Assembly (NCBI RefSeq): GCF_036186745.1
Contig: NZ_CP108086.1
Coordinates: 4,898,001-4,962,000, forward strand
Origin: Microbispora hainanensis
Lineage (GTDB): Bacteria > Actinomycetota > Actinomycetes > Streptosporangiales > Streptosporangiaceae
Length of the DNA: 64,000 nt
Direction: 5' to 3'
Below, one piece after another: positions 6,778 to 14,629 of this stretch. Each line of letters starts with the position of its first letter. The stretch's first letter is position 1. The notes beneath the pieces are model-generated. The model was not told the DNA's origin and ran no database searches. It worked only from the letters and a program-made list of their open reading frames with translations. The translations under genes were made by a program, and so were the position numbers.

Positions 6778-8868
6778 ATGAAGGCGTTCCCGGCGGTCCT
6801 GTTCGACGAGGCGCACAGCGAGGCATGGACGATCCGGCGCGAGGTCGCCGAGGCCATGAATCCCGCCCACCCCGACGACAACAGCTACGCGGAGGCCGCC
6901 ACGGCGCTGCGGCGGCTCGGCCACACGGTGCGCGCGCACACCGAGGGCCCGATCACTCCGGCCGTGCTGGACGGGTGCGACGTCTTCGTGGTCGCACACC
7001 CCTCGGCCGAGCGCTGGGAACGCACCACCGGGGTCGGCAGCCCCGTCTTCGCCGCCGAGGAGATCGACGCTCTCGAGGCGTACGTCGCGGGCGGCGGCGG
7101 GCTGATCGTGCTGGCAGAGCACGAGCAGGAGAAGTACGGCAGCAACCTGGGCGAGCTGCTCGCCCGGTTCGGGGTGACGGTCGAGCACGCGACCGTCCAG
7201 GACCCCGGCAACTGCCACAACGGCGTGGCCACCTGGGTCCTCGGCGTGCCCGCCGGGCAGGCCGTGGCCGAGCAGAGCGGCGTGGCCCAGGACCTGCTCG
7301 CGGAGGTCCGCAGGGCCTGCTTCTACCGCGCCGGCACGCTCGGCGCGCCGGCCGGGGCGAGCGTCCTGTTCACGACCTCCGGGTCCGCCGACCCCGCGGA
7401 CGCCCCGCTCGTCGCCGCCGTACGGCACGGCAGGGGCCGCGTGGTCGTCCTGGCCGACTCCGACCTGTTCGGCGACGACTCGATCCGCGACTACGACCAC
7501 GAGAAGCTGTGGGGCAACCTCGTCACCTGGGCCGCCCGCGTGCCCGAGGCGTCCGGCGCCGCCCGCGCCTCCCGCCCCGAGGTGGCGGAGGAGTTCGCCC
7601 GGCTCAAGGACGCCGTGGAGCGGTTGCGCCCCCTCCAGGCCAAGGACGGCTCGGTCACCGGAGACCACGACGAGGCCGTGGCGTGCATCAGCGAGATCGT
7701 CGACGGCGTCGCCCGGCTCGCGCCGCACTTCCCGCACGACGCCGACTATCTCGACGCGGTGATGAAGGACTTCCGCGCGTGGGTGGCGGCCGGGCTCGGC
7801 AAGCCCGACTTCCTCGACTCGCTGAACCTGTTCCACCCCGACGCCCAGCGGATCGACGGCCTGGAGCACCTGGTCGTCTTCCCGATGTACACCCAGAACG
7901 GCAACCCCAACCGCAACGTCGAGGCGGTCTGGATCCGGGTCGTGTGGCCCGACTGGCTGGCCGAGCTGGAGGCGGGCGGCTACGACAACCCGATGTTCGT
8001 GCCGATCACGTTCGTCGACTTCACCTCCGGCTACGACACCAACTCGGCCGTGCTGTTCCCCGAGACCGTGGTCGTGCGCCAGACCCCGCCGCGCTTCACC
8101 TGGGGCGGCATCTTCTGCGACCGCGAGGCCGCCCGGTTCCGCCGGGTCAGCGAGGCCGCCGCGGCCACGCTGAAGCTGGAGCTGCCGCCGGACGCCGCCC
8201 GGCTGCTGGCGTCGCAGGACCTCGCCCAGGACACGTTCGTGCTGTGGGACCTCGTCCACGACCGCACGCACAGCCACGGCGACCTGCCGTTCGACCCGTT
8301 CATGATCAAGCAGCGCATGCCGTACTGGCTCTACAGCCTGGAGGAGCTGCGCTGCGACCTCACGGCGTACGGCGAGGCCGTGAAGCTGGAGGCCGCGGGC
8401 GTGCCGCACGCGCGGTACGTGCAGTACGCCATCCTGTTCGACCGGCTGTTCCGCTTCCCGATCACCGGCGAGCGGGTGCGCAACTACGACGGGCTCGGCG
8501 GCCAGCTCTTGTTCGCCTACCTGCACCGGCAGGGCATCGTGCGGTGGACCGACAACCGGCTCACCATCGACTGGTCGCGGGTCGCCGACGGCGTCGCCGA
8601 CCTGCGCGGCGAGGTGGAGAAGCTCTACCGCGACGGCATCGACCGGTCCAAGCGGGCCCATTGGCTCGCCGCGCACGAGCTGGTCGCAACGTACGTCGAG
8701 CCCGACCCGGCCTCGGTCTGGAAGCAGGGCGTGCACGCACTGCCCACCGAGCAGAAGGCCATGGTCGACGCCGTGCTGCCCGACGAGTTCCCGCTGAGCA
8801 TGTTCTACGAGGCCCTGCGCCGTAAGCTCACCGACGTGGTGGAGTCGACCCGGGGCATCCGGGCGTGA
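6778..8868 (+). CDS. DUF6421-family protein with N-terminal GATase-like (DUF4350-like) domain
   Basis: 696 residues in two parts. Residues 1-245 resemble the glutamine-amidotransferase-like fold found in DUF4350 proteins (DGCDVFVVAHPSAERW, a glycine-rich loop YVAGGGGLIVLAEHE, GRGRVVVLADSDLFGDDSI), but no amidotransferase Cys-His pair is evident. Residues about 255-690 match the actinomycete DUF6421 family, with conserved blocks LEHLVVFPMYTQNGNPNRN, TWGGIFCDREAARFR, DRTHSHGDLPFDPFMIKQR and NYDGLGGQLLFAYLH; the HSHGD block and several acidic clusters suggest metal or substrate binding. The biochemical role is unknown. Streptomyces versions, as I recall them, lack the N-terminal domain. First gene of a three-gene plus-strand module with an SDR and a PLP lyase; a GGGAG site lies 8 bp before the ATG. 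Confidence 0.85.
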   Translation: MKAFPAVLFDEAHSEAWTIRREVAEAMNPAHPDDNSYAEAATALRRLGHTVRAHTEGPITPAVLDGCDVFVVAHPSAERWERTTGVGSPVFAAEEIDALEAYVAGGGGLIVLAEHEQEKYGSNLGELLARFGVTVEHATVQDPGNCHNGVATWVLGVPAGQAVAEQSGVAQDLLAEVRRACFYRAGTLGAPAGASVLFTTSGSADPADAPLVAAVRHGRGRVVVLADSDLFGDDSIRDYDHEKLWGNLVTWAARVPEASGAARASRPEVAEEFARLKDAVERLRPLQAKDGSVTGDHDEAVACISEIVDGVARLAPHFPHDADYLDAVMKDFRAWVAAGLGKPDFLDSLNLFHPDAQRIDGLEHLVVFPMYTQNGNPNRNVEAVWIRVVWPDWLAELEAGGYDNPMFVPITFVDFTSGYDTNSAVLFPETVVVRQTPPRFTWGGIFCDREAARFRRVSEAAAATLKLELPPDAARLLASQDLAQDTFVLWDLVHDRTHSHGDLPFDPFMIKQRMPYWLYSLEELRCDLTAYGEAVKLEAAGVPHARYVQYAILFDRLFRFPITGERVRNYDGLGGQLLFAYLHRQGIVRWTDNRLTIDWSRVADGVADLRGEVEKLYRDGIDRSKRAHWLAAHELVATYVEPDPASVWKQGVHALPTEQKAMVDAVLPDEFPLSMFYEALRRKLTDVVESTRGIRA

Positions 8869-8905
8869 GCGCGGACCGCGTGGGTGAGATTGTGAGGGGC
8901 GTGCG

Positions 8906-9559
8906 ATGAGCAGGGTGATCGTGGTCACGGGGGCGGGCGGCCCGGCCGGCCGCGCGGTCGTCGGGAAGTTCGCCGAGCTGGGCGACACGGTCATCGGCGT
9001 GGACAAGTCCGGCGCCGAGGGATGCCTGGCCGTCGACCTGCTCGACCGGGACGCCGTACGGGCCCTGGCCGAGGGGGTGCGGGCCGAGCACGGCCGGGTC
9101 GACGGCGTCGTCCACCTGGTGGGCGGCTGGCGGGGGTCGAAGACCTTCGCCGACACCTCGCTCGACGACTGGGACCTGCTGCACGACCTGCTGATCAGGA
9201 CCCTGCAGCACGTGTCGCTGGAGTTCGAGCCGCTGCTGCGGGCGAGCGGGAACGGCCGGTTCGCGATCGTGTCGGCCCGGGCGGCGAGCAAGCCCACCCA
9301 GGGAGGCGCGGCGTACGCGGCGGCCAAGGCCGCCGCCGAGGCGTGGACGCTGGCCCTGGCCGACGCGCTGAAGGACACCTCCTCCGCCGCGGTGGTCCTG
9401 GTGGTCAACGCATTGGTGCACGATGAGATGAGGGCCGCGAATCCGGACAAGCCATACCGGACCTTCACTGACGTGAAGGACCTGGCGACGACGATCGCGG
9501 GCCTGTGGGACGAGGAGCCGGCTGCGGTCAACGGCCGCAGGATCGACCTCGTGCCCTGA
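8906..9559 (+). CDS. short-chain dehydrogenase/reductase
   Basis: 217-residue classical SDR. It has the nucleotide motif TGAGGPAG at residues 8-15 (the last glycine of TGxxxGxG is shifted), catalytic Ser in AIVSAR, and the YAAAK Tyr-Lys pair near residue 142. D33 after the second strand (IGVDKSG) favours NAD(H). Conserved VHLVGGWRG and SLDDWD segments are characteristic of the SDR that accompanies DUF6421 genes. It lies 37 bp downstream of the DUF6421-like gene with a GAGGGG ribosome site and precedes a PLP lyase gene. The substrate is unknown, presumably an intermediate shared with the neighbours. Confidence 0.9.
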   Translation: MSRVIVVTGAGGPAGRAVVGKFAELGDTVIGVDKSGAEGCLAVDLLDRDAVRALAEGVRAEHGRVDGVVHLVGGWRGSKTFADTSLDDWDLLHDLLIRTLQHVSLEFEPLLRASGNGRFAIVSARAASKPTQGGAAYAAAKAAAEAWTLALADALKDTSSAAVVLVVNALVHDEMRAANPDKPYRTFTDVKDLATTIAGLWDEEPAAVNGRRIDLVP

Positions 9560-9637
9560 TCTACGCTGCTCGATCCGGACCCGCGTCCGGCCTGACCGGC
9601 CGGTCGCGGGTCTGAAACCGCGATGGGGAGACATCTC

Positions 9638-10714
9638 GTGACAACCGATGCCGTACGCCGGCACGACCCGGCGAGCCGGACGTTCGCCAGTGACAACTAC
9701 GCGGGGGTGCACCCCGAGGTCCTGGAGGCGATCGCCCTCGCCAACGGCGGGCACCAGACCTCCTACGGCGACGACGTCTACACCGAGGCGGCCCGGGAGG
9801 TCTTCCGCAGGCACTTCGGCGAGCAGGCCGAGGTGTTCCCCGTGTTCAACGGCACGGCCGCCAACGTCGTGTCGCTGCGCTCGATGTGCGCCCACTGGGA
9901 GGCCGTGGTCTGCCCCGAGACCGCGCACATCAACACCGACGAGGGCGGCGCGCCCGAGGTCACCGGCGGGCTGAAGCTGCTGACCGTGCCGACCCCCGAC
10001 GGCAAGCTCACGCCGGAGCTGATCGACCGGCAGGCGCGGGGCTTCGGCGACGTGCACCACGCGCAGCCCCGGGTCGTGTCGATCTCCAACGCGACCGAGC
10101 TGGGCACGCTCTACACCCCGGCCGAGATCAAGGCGATCTGCGACCACGCCCACGAGCTGGGGATGTTCGTCCACCTCGACGGGTCGCGGATCACCAACGC
10201 CGCCGCCGCGCTGGACGTGCCGCTGCGCGCGCTGACCACGGACGCCGGGGTCGACGTGCTGTCGTTCGGCGGCACCAAGATCGGCCTGCTGCTGGGCGAG
10301 GTCGTCGTCGTGCTGAACCCGGAGGCGTCGCGGGGCCTGCCCTACCTGCGCAAGACGAGCATGCAGCTCGCCTCGAAGATGCGGTTCGTCTCGGTGCAGT
10401 TCGAGGCCCTGCTCGGGGGCGACCTGTGGCTGCGCAACGCCAGGCAGGCCAACGCGATGGCCCGGCGGCTCGCCGAGGCCGTACGCGACCTGCCCGGGGT
10501 GAGCGTGCCGCGTCCGGTCGAGGCCAACGCGGTCTTCGCGGTGCTGCCGAGTGACGTGGCCGACCGGCTGCGCAAGCGGTTCCGCTTCTACAACTGGGAC
10601 GACCAGATCGGCGGGGGCATGGTCGAGGTGCGGTGGATGTGCGCCTTCGACACCACCGAGGCCGACGTGGACGCGTTCGTCGCGGCGCTGGCCGAGGAAC
10701 TGCGCGCCTCGTAG
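9638..10714 (+). CDS. threonine aldolase / beta-eliminating lyase family PLP enzyme
   Basis: 358-residue fold-type I PLP enzyme. The cofactor lysine is in SFGGTKIGLLLGE, preceded by the HLDGSRITNAA Asp/Arg motif; PVFNGTAANVVSL forms the phosphate-binding loop and SDNYAGVHPEVL the N-terminal signature. Threonine aldolases split L-threonine or L-allo-threonine to glycine and acetaldehyde, but this subgroup sits with DUF6421 and SDR genes and may use another beta-hydroxy amino acid. The GTG start at 9638 was chosen because GGGGAG lies 8 bp before it; an ATG at 9623 overlaps that site. Last gene of the module. Confidence 0.87.
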   Translation: MTTDAVRRHDPASRTFASDNYAGVHPEVLEAIALANGGHQTSYGDDVYTEAAREVFRRHFGEQAEVFPVFNGTAANVVSLRSMCAHWEAVVCPETAHINTDEGGAPEVTGGLKLLTVPTPDGKLTPELIDRQARGFGDVHHAQPRVVSISNATELGTLYTPAEIKAICDHAHELGMFVHLDGSRITNAAAALDVPLRALTTDAGVDVLSFGGTKIGLLLGEVVVVLNPEASRGLPYLRKTSMQLASKMRFVSVQFEALLGGDLWLRNARQANAMARRLAEAVRDLPGVSVPRPVEANAVFAVLPSDVADRLRKRFRFYNWDDQIGGGMVEVRWMCAFDTTEADVDAFVAALAEELRAS

Positions 10715-10734
10715 GCGTCGTCGGCCTTTCGCTC

Positions 10735-10800
10735 CTCCGGCCCGCCGGACCCCTTTGGCCCGCCGGAACTCTTCGGCCCGCCGGAACCGGCGAGCCGGAG
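10735..10800. repeat. imperfect 17-18 bp tandem repeat, three copies
   Basis: Three copies of a unit with the core GGCCCGCCGGA, separated by Ct-rich spacers, follow the PLP lyase gene by 20 bp. The rest of the 219-bp spacer before the hydrolase gene shows no gene or clear terminator. Confidence 0.7.
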
Positions 10801-10933
10801 GGGCCGGCCTCGGCGGTACTCGGCCGATCGGACAGGCCATGTCCCGCGCGGCCATGCCACGGAAGCCGGTGGTCGCGGCCGAGGGGAACATTCGTCCAAG
10901 ACGCCGGCGTGCACCCGCGGCGACAGTGGCCGC

Positions 10934-11785
10934 ATGACTGTTTCCGACGGCAAGCCGCGGGTGGACGACGAGACCACCACCAGTTCGACGCTGTCCCTGG
11001 ACGACGGCGACATCCACGTGTGCGAGGACGGTCCCAGCGACGCCCCGGCGCTCCTGCTAATCCACGGATCCGCCTCCTCGGTCCGCTCGTGGGACCCGCT
11101 GGTCCCGCTGCTGACCGGAGCGCACCGCGTCATCCGGATCGACCTGCTCGGGCACGGCCTGTCGGGCAAACCCGCGGGCCCGAGCTACGCGGTGCCCGAC
11201 CAGGCGCGCCGGGCCGGCGCGGCACTGGACCTGCTCGGCGTCGAGCACGCGATCGTGGCCGGTCACTCCAGCGGCGGCGCGGTCGCCACCGCGCTCGCCG
11301 AGCAGCGGCCCGGCCTGGTGACCGCGCTCGCGCTCGTCAACACCGGACCCGGCATGCACGCCTTCATCCCGTCGGAGTCCGCAGGGATCGCGGCGTCGCA
11401 GTGGCCGCCGACCGACGAGCAGCTCCGCCGCTTCGCCGCCACAGCGGTCAGCCGCCCCGGCTACCGGATCCCGCAGGAGCTCCTCGGCGAGGTGCGCATG
11501 ATGACCCACCACACGCTCGCCGCGACCATGCAGGGCATCCTCGACTACCTGGAGCAGCGTGCCCTGCCGGACCGGCTGGCGGTCCTCGCCAAACCGCTCC
11601 TGGTGATCTTCGGCGCGGACGACCGGAGGTGGCGATCCTCGTCCGCCGCCGACTACCGTGTCGTACCGGGCGCGGAGGTCGAGCTGCTGCCGGGTCTCGG
11701 GCACTCACCCATACTCGAGGACCCGGAACGGACCGCCCGCTCCCTGCTGGCCTTCACCGCGCTCCACGCCACGCGGGCGGACTGA
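10934..11785 (+). CDS. alpha/beta hydrolase
   Basis: 283-residue cytoplasmic alpha/beta hydrolase. Oxyanion segment LLIHGSASSVRSWD near residue 40, nucleophile elbow GHSSGG (Ser near 112), an acid strand LLVIFGADDRRW near 225 and the catalytic His in LPGLGHSPILEDP near 255. The arrangement matches esterase, lactonase or C-C hydrolase members; the substrate cannot be told. It stands alone, convergent with a DUF305 gene 26 bp away. No strong ribosome site is seen before the ATG. Confidence 0.88.
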   Translation: MTVSDGKPRVDDETTTSSTLSLDDGDIHVCEDGPSDAPALLLIHGSASSVRSWDPLVPLLTGAHRVIRIDLLGHGLSGKPAGPSYAVPDQARRAGAALDLLGVEHAIVAGHSSGGAVATALAEQRPGLVTALALVNTGPGMHAFIPSESAGIAASQWPPTDEQLRRFAATAVSRPGYRIPQELLGEVRMMTHHTLAATMQGILDYLEQRALPDRLAVLAKPLLVIFGADDRRWRSSSAADYRVVPGAEVELLPGLGHSPILEDPERTARSLLAFTALHATRAD

Positions 11786-11811
11786 ACCAGACGGCCTGAC
11801 GGTGCCGTACG

Positions 11812-12489
11812 TCACGGTGCGGGGAGCGGCTGGGCTCCCCGCTTGGCCAGCAGTTCCTTCATCGTGCGGATCTCGGCGTTCTGGCCGTCGACGATGTGCT
11901 GGGCCAAAGACCGCACCTCGTCACGATCCGACAGCCTGAGCAGGCCCTCGGCCATGTCCACACCGCCCTGGTGGTGGCGGATCATGAGCTGGAGGAAGAG
12001 GATCTCGGCGTCCTTGCCGGTGGCCTGGCGGAGCCGGTTCATCTCCTCTTCGGTGGCCATGCCGGGCATCGTGCCGGACGTCGGAATGGTCGTGGCGGCC
12101 CCGCCGTGCCCGTGCCCGGCCATCCAGGCCATCGCGGGCCGGTCGGAGCTCTGGTCGAGCCCCCACTGCTGCAGCCAGCCCATGAAAATTCCACGCTGGG
12201 TGCTCTGCGTCGTGATGATGTCGTACGCCAGGCTGCGCAGCGCCTCGTCGGAGGTCTTGTCCCTGAGGATGAAGGACATCTCCACCGCCTGCGCGTGGTG
12301 GACCCCCATGTCTCTGGCGAAGCCCGCTTCGGGGGAGGTGTCGCCGGGCGTCCCCTGCCTGGTGAAGAACAGCACGAGCGCCGCCGCCGCGAGGAGGACG
12401 ACGACCAGCCCGAGGATGGGGAGGCGGCGCCGGGCCGGGGGAGCGGTCTCCACGGCGCTGTCCTCTGGGACGTCGATGTCAGTGCTCAC
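11812..12489 (-). CDS. DUF305 domain protein, membrane-anchored
   Basis: About 225 residues. One membrane helix (LPILGLVVVLLAAAALVLFF) near the N terminus, then a DUF305 ferritin-like four-helix domain with the two histidine motifs DMGVHHAQAVEMS and LMIRHHQGGVDMA and a Met/His-rich loop between them (HGHGG, SGTMPGM). DUF305 proteins are linked to metal, often copper, handling outside the membrane; the role here is inferred. Start uncertain: GTG at 12489 is chosen, but GTG codons at 12498 and 12501 or ATG at 12546 are in the same frame. Divergent from a DUF3105 gene, a pairing often seen in actinomycetes. Confidence 0.85.
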   Translation of the reverse strand: MSTDIDVPEDSAVETAPPARRRLPILGLVVVLLAAAALVLFFTRQGTPGDTSPEAGFARDMGVHHAQAVEMSFILRDKTSDEALRSLAYDIITTQSTQRGIFMGWLQQWGLDQSSDRPAMAWMAGHGHGGAATTIPTSGTMPGMATEEEMNRLRQATGKDAEILFLQLMIRHHQGGVDMAEGLLRLSDRDEVRSLAQHIVDGQNAEIRTMKELLAKRGAQPLPAP

Positions 12490-12595
12490 CGCCCACACGC
12501 TACTCTCCGGAGCCCTCGCCCTGCCCGAAGCAATACCTTTAGCCACTATTCTCCATACGCAGCGGGGGTGTCAGTGATCAGCGGATGGAGGAGCG

Positions 12596-13273
12596 ATGAC
12601 CAAGGAGAAGGCGCAGGCGAGGCGTGACCACCTCGCCCGCATGCGCGCCGAGCAGAAGCGCAAGGAGCGGCGCGCCGCACTTCTCATGTGGGGTATAGGC
12701 GGCCTTGTGATCGTCGTCCTGATCGCCCTCGTCACCGTCTATGTGATCAACGACCGTTCGGCCAAGTCGCTCAGCGCCGTCAAGACCTTCAACTACAAGG
12801 GCTCCGACCACTCCTGGACGAAGGTCTCCTACAAGGAGACCCCGCCCGTCGGCGGCCAGCACAACTTCTACTGGCAGAACTGCGGCATCTACGACAAGCC
12901 CATCCACAACGAGCACGGCGTCCACTCGCTGGAGCACGGTGCGGTGTGGATCACCTATCAGCCCGACCTGCCCAAGGCCGAGGTGGACAAGCTCAAGACC
13001 ATCGCCTCCTCCGACTACATGCTGCTGAGCCCCTACCCGAACCTGCCGTCCAAGATCGTCGTCAGCTCCTGGAACCACCAGCTCGCGCTGGACTCGGCGG
13101 ACGACCCCCGGCTGCCCGAGTTCGTGAAGAAGTACAAGCAGAACCCGACCACCACTCCCGAGTACGGTGCGTCCTGCTCCGGCGGCATCGGCACCACCGA
13201 CGAGCAGCCGCTCCCGTCGCCGCAGGCGGAGACCACGCAGGAGCCGATGCCGAGCACGGCCCCGTCGTCCTGA
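12596..13273 (+). CDS. DUF3105 family membrane protein
   Basis: 225 residues. A charged N-terminal segment rich in Lys/Arg (1-25), one membrane helix (about 30-50) and an extracellular DUF3105 domain with [20 protein letters not shown] and the invariant [18 protein letters not shown] block, whose four histidines could bind metal. Two cysteines (NCGIY; ASCSGG) may form a disulphide. The C-terminal tail is Pro/Ser-rich. GGAGG lies 5 bp before the ATG. Divergent from the DUF305 gene, with the shared upstream region at 12490-12595. The biochemical function of the family is unknown. Confidence 0.9.
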   Translation: MTKEKAQARRDHLARMRAEQKRKERRAALLMWGIGGLVIVVLIALVTVYVINDRSAKSLSAVKTFNYKGSDHSWTKVSYKETPPVGGQHNFYWQNCGIYDKPIHNEHGVHSLEHGAVWITYQPDLPKAEVDKLKTIASSDYMLLSPYPNLPSKIVVSSWNHQLALDSADDPRLPEFVKKYKQNPTTTPEYGASCSGGIGTTDEQPLPSPQAETTQEPMPSTAPSS

Positions 13274-13295
13274 CCGGCACCAGCCCGACTGGAAC

Positions 13296-13323
13296 GTCCC
13301 GGCCGCCGTGTCGCGGCCGGGAC
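13296..13323. terminator. bidirectional hairpin between DUF3105 and alanine dehydrogenase genes
   Basis: A perfect 11-bp stem, GTCCCGGCCGC with its complement, and a 6-nt loop (13307-13312) lie in the 61-bp gap between two convergent genes. There is no U tract, as is usual in GC-rich actinomycetes. Confidence 0.7.
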
Positions 13324-13334
13324 CGGTATCGCGG

Positions 13335-14453
13335 TCAGGGAACCAGCACGCGGTCCACGGGCACGGCCTCCAGCCCGTGGGCCTCGGCCACCGGGCGGCT
13401 CGTCAGATGGCCTTCGTGCGTGCTCAGGCCGAGGGCGAGCGCGGGGTCGGCGGTCAGCGCCTCGCGCCAGCCCAGGTCGGCGATCGCCAGCGCGTACGGC
13501 AGCGTGACGTTGGTCAGCGCGTACGTCGAGGTGTGCGGCACCGCCCCGGGCATGTTGGCCACGCAGTAGAACACCGAGCGGTGCACCCGGTAGACCGGGT
13601 CGGCGTGGGTGGTCGGCCGCGAGTCCTCGAAACAGCCGCCCTGGTCGATGGAGATGTCCACCAGCACCGAGCCCGGCTTCATCCGTGCGACGAGGTCGTT
13701 GCTCACCAGGGTCGGCGCCTTGGCGCCCGGCACGAGCACCGCGCCGATCACCAGGTCGGCGTCCACCACCGCCCGCTCGACCTCGTACGCGTTGGACGCC
13801 ACCGTCTGGCAGCTCCCCTGGAAGACGAGGTCGGCGTGGCGCAGCCGGTCGACGTCGCGGTCGAGCAGCAGCACCTGGGCCCGCATGCCCGTGGCCACCG
13901 CGGCTGCGCTCATGCCCGACACCCCCGCGCCGATCACCACCACCTTGGCCGGGTAGGTGCCGGGGACGCCGCTCATCAGCACGCCGCGTCCGCCGCCCTG
14001 GCGCATGAGGTGGTAGGCGCCCACCTGCGGCGCCAGCCGTCCGGCCACCTCGGACATGGGCGCGAGCAGCGGCAGCGTACGGTCGGGTTTCTGCACGGTC
14101 TCGTACGCGATGCCGGTCACGCCCGACTCCAGCATGGCCCGGGTGCAGGACTCCGAGGCCGCCAGATGGAGATAGGTGAACAGCACCTGGCCCTTGCGCA
14201 TCCGGTGATACTCGTCCGGCACCGGCTCCTTGACTTTCAGGATCAGATCACCCTCGGCCCACACCTCGTCCGCCGTGTCGAGGATCACGGCCCCGGCCGC
14301 GGTGAAGTCCTCGTCCGGGATCGCCGACCCGAGCCCCGCGCCCTTCTCGATGAGGACCTGATGACCCTTGCGTACGAACTCGTTGACCCCCGCGGGTGTG
14401 AGCGCGACCCGGTACTCGTGTGTCTTGATCTCTCGGGGAACTCCCACCTTCAT
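13335..14453 (-). CDS. ald: alanine dehydrogenase
   Basis: Catalyses reversible NAD-dependent deamination of L-alanine to pyruvate. 372 residues, the usual length. Starts [10 protein letters not shown], the family signature; K75-region LKVKEP and H96-region YLHLAA hold the substrate-binding residues; the NAD fold is [17 protein letters not shown] near 170. [14 protein letters not shown] and [17 protein letters not shown] are conserved. The start is the ATG at 14453; a longer reading upstream (to 14489) is not conserved in the family. Ends convergently with the DUF3105 gene, with a shared hairpin between them. Confidence 0.95.
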   Translation of the reverse strand: MKVGVPREIKTHEYRVALTPAGVNEFVRKGHQVLIEKGAGLGSAIPDEDFTAAGAVILDTADEVWAEGDLILKVKEPVPDEYHRMRKGQVLFTYLHLAASESCTRAMLESGVTGIAYETVQKPDRTLPLLAPMSEVAGRLAPQVGAYHLMRQGGGRGVLMSGVPGTYPAKVVVIGAGVSGMSAAAVATGMRAQVLLLDRDVDRLRHADLVFQGSCQTVASNAYEVERAVVDADLVIGAVLVPGAKAPTLVSNDLVARMKPGSVLVDISIDQGGCFEDSRPTTHADPVYRVHRSVFYCVANMPGAVPHTSTYALTNVTLPYALAIADLGWREALTADPALALGLSTHEGHLTSRPVAEAHGLEAVPVDRVLVP

Positions 14454-14629
14454 GTCTTCACTGTCTGCTCCCGACGTCCGTATGGGCATCGGTCAACGGG
14501 CAACCATTTGGCGGATATTCATGACAAATTGTCAATAAAAGAACGCGTTGAACGTTCCATGGTCGGCCGGTTACCCGCAGTTGGCAGACCTCGGTAGGCT
14601 CTGCGAGCGGTGTAAGGATCGAGGTGGGA

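Noticed and set aside
12489..12546. Upstream ATG at 12546 as start of the DUF305 protein
   Set aside because: It would add 19 residues without family similarity and run into the divergent promoter region; a later GTG is favoured but not proven.
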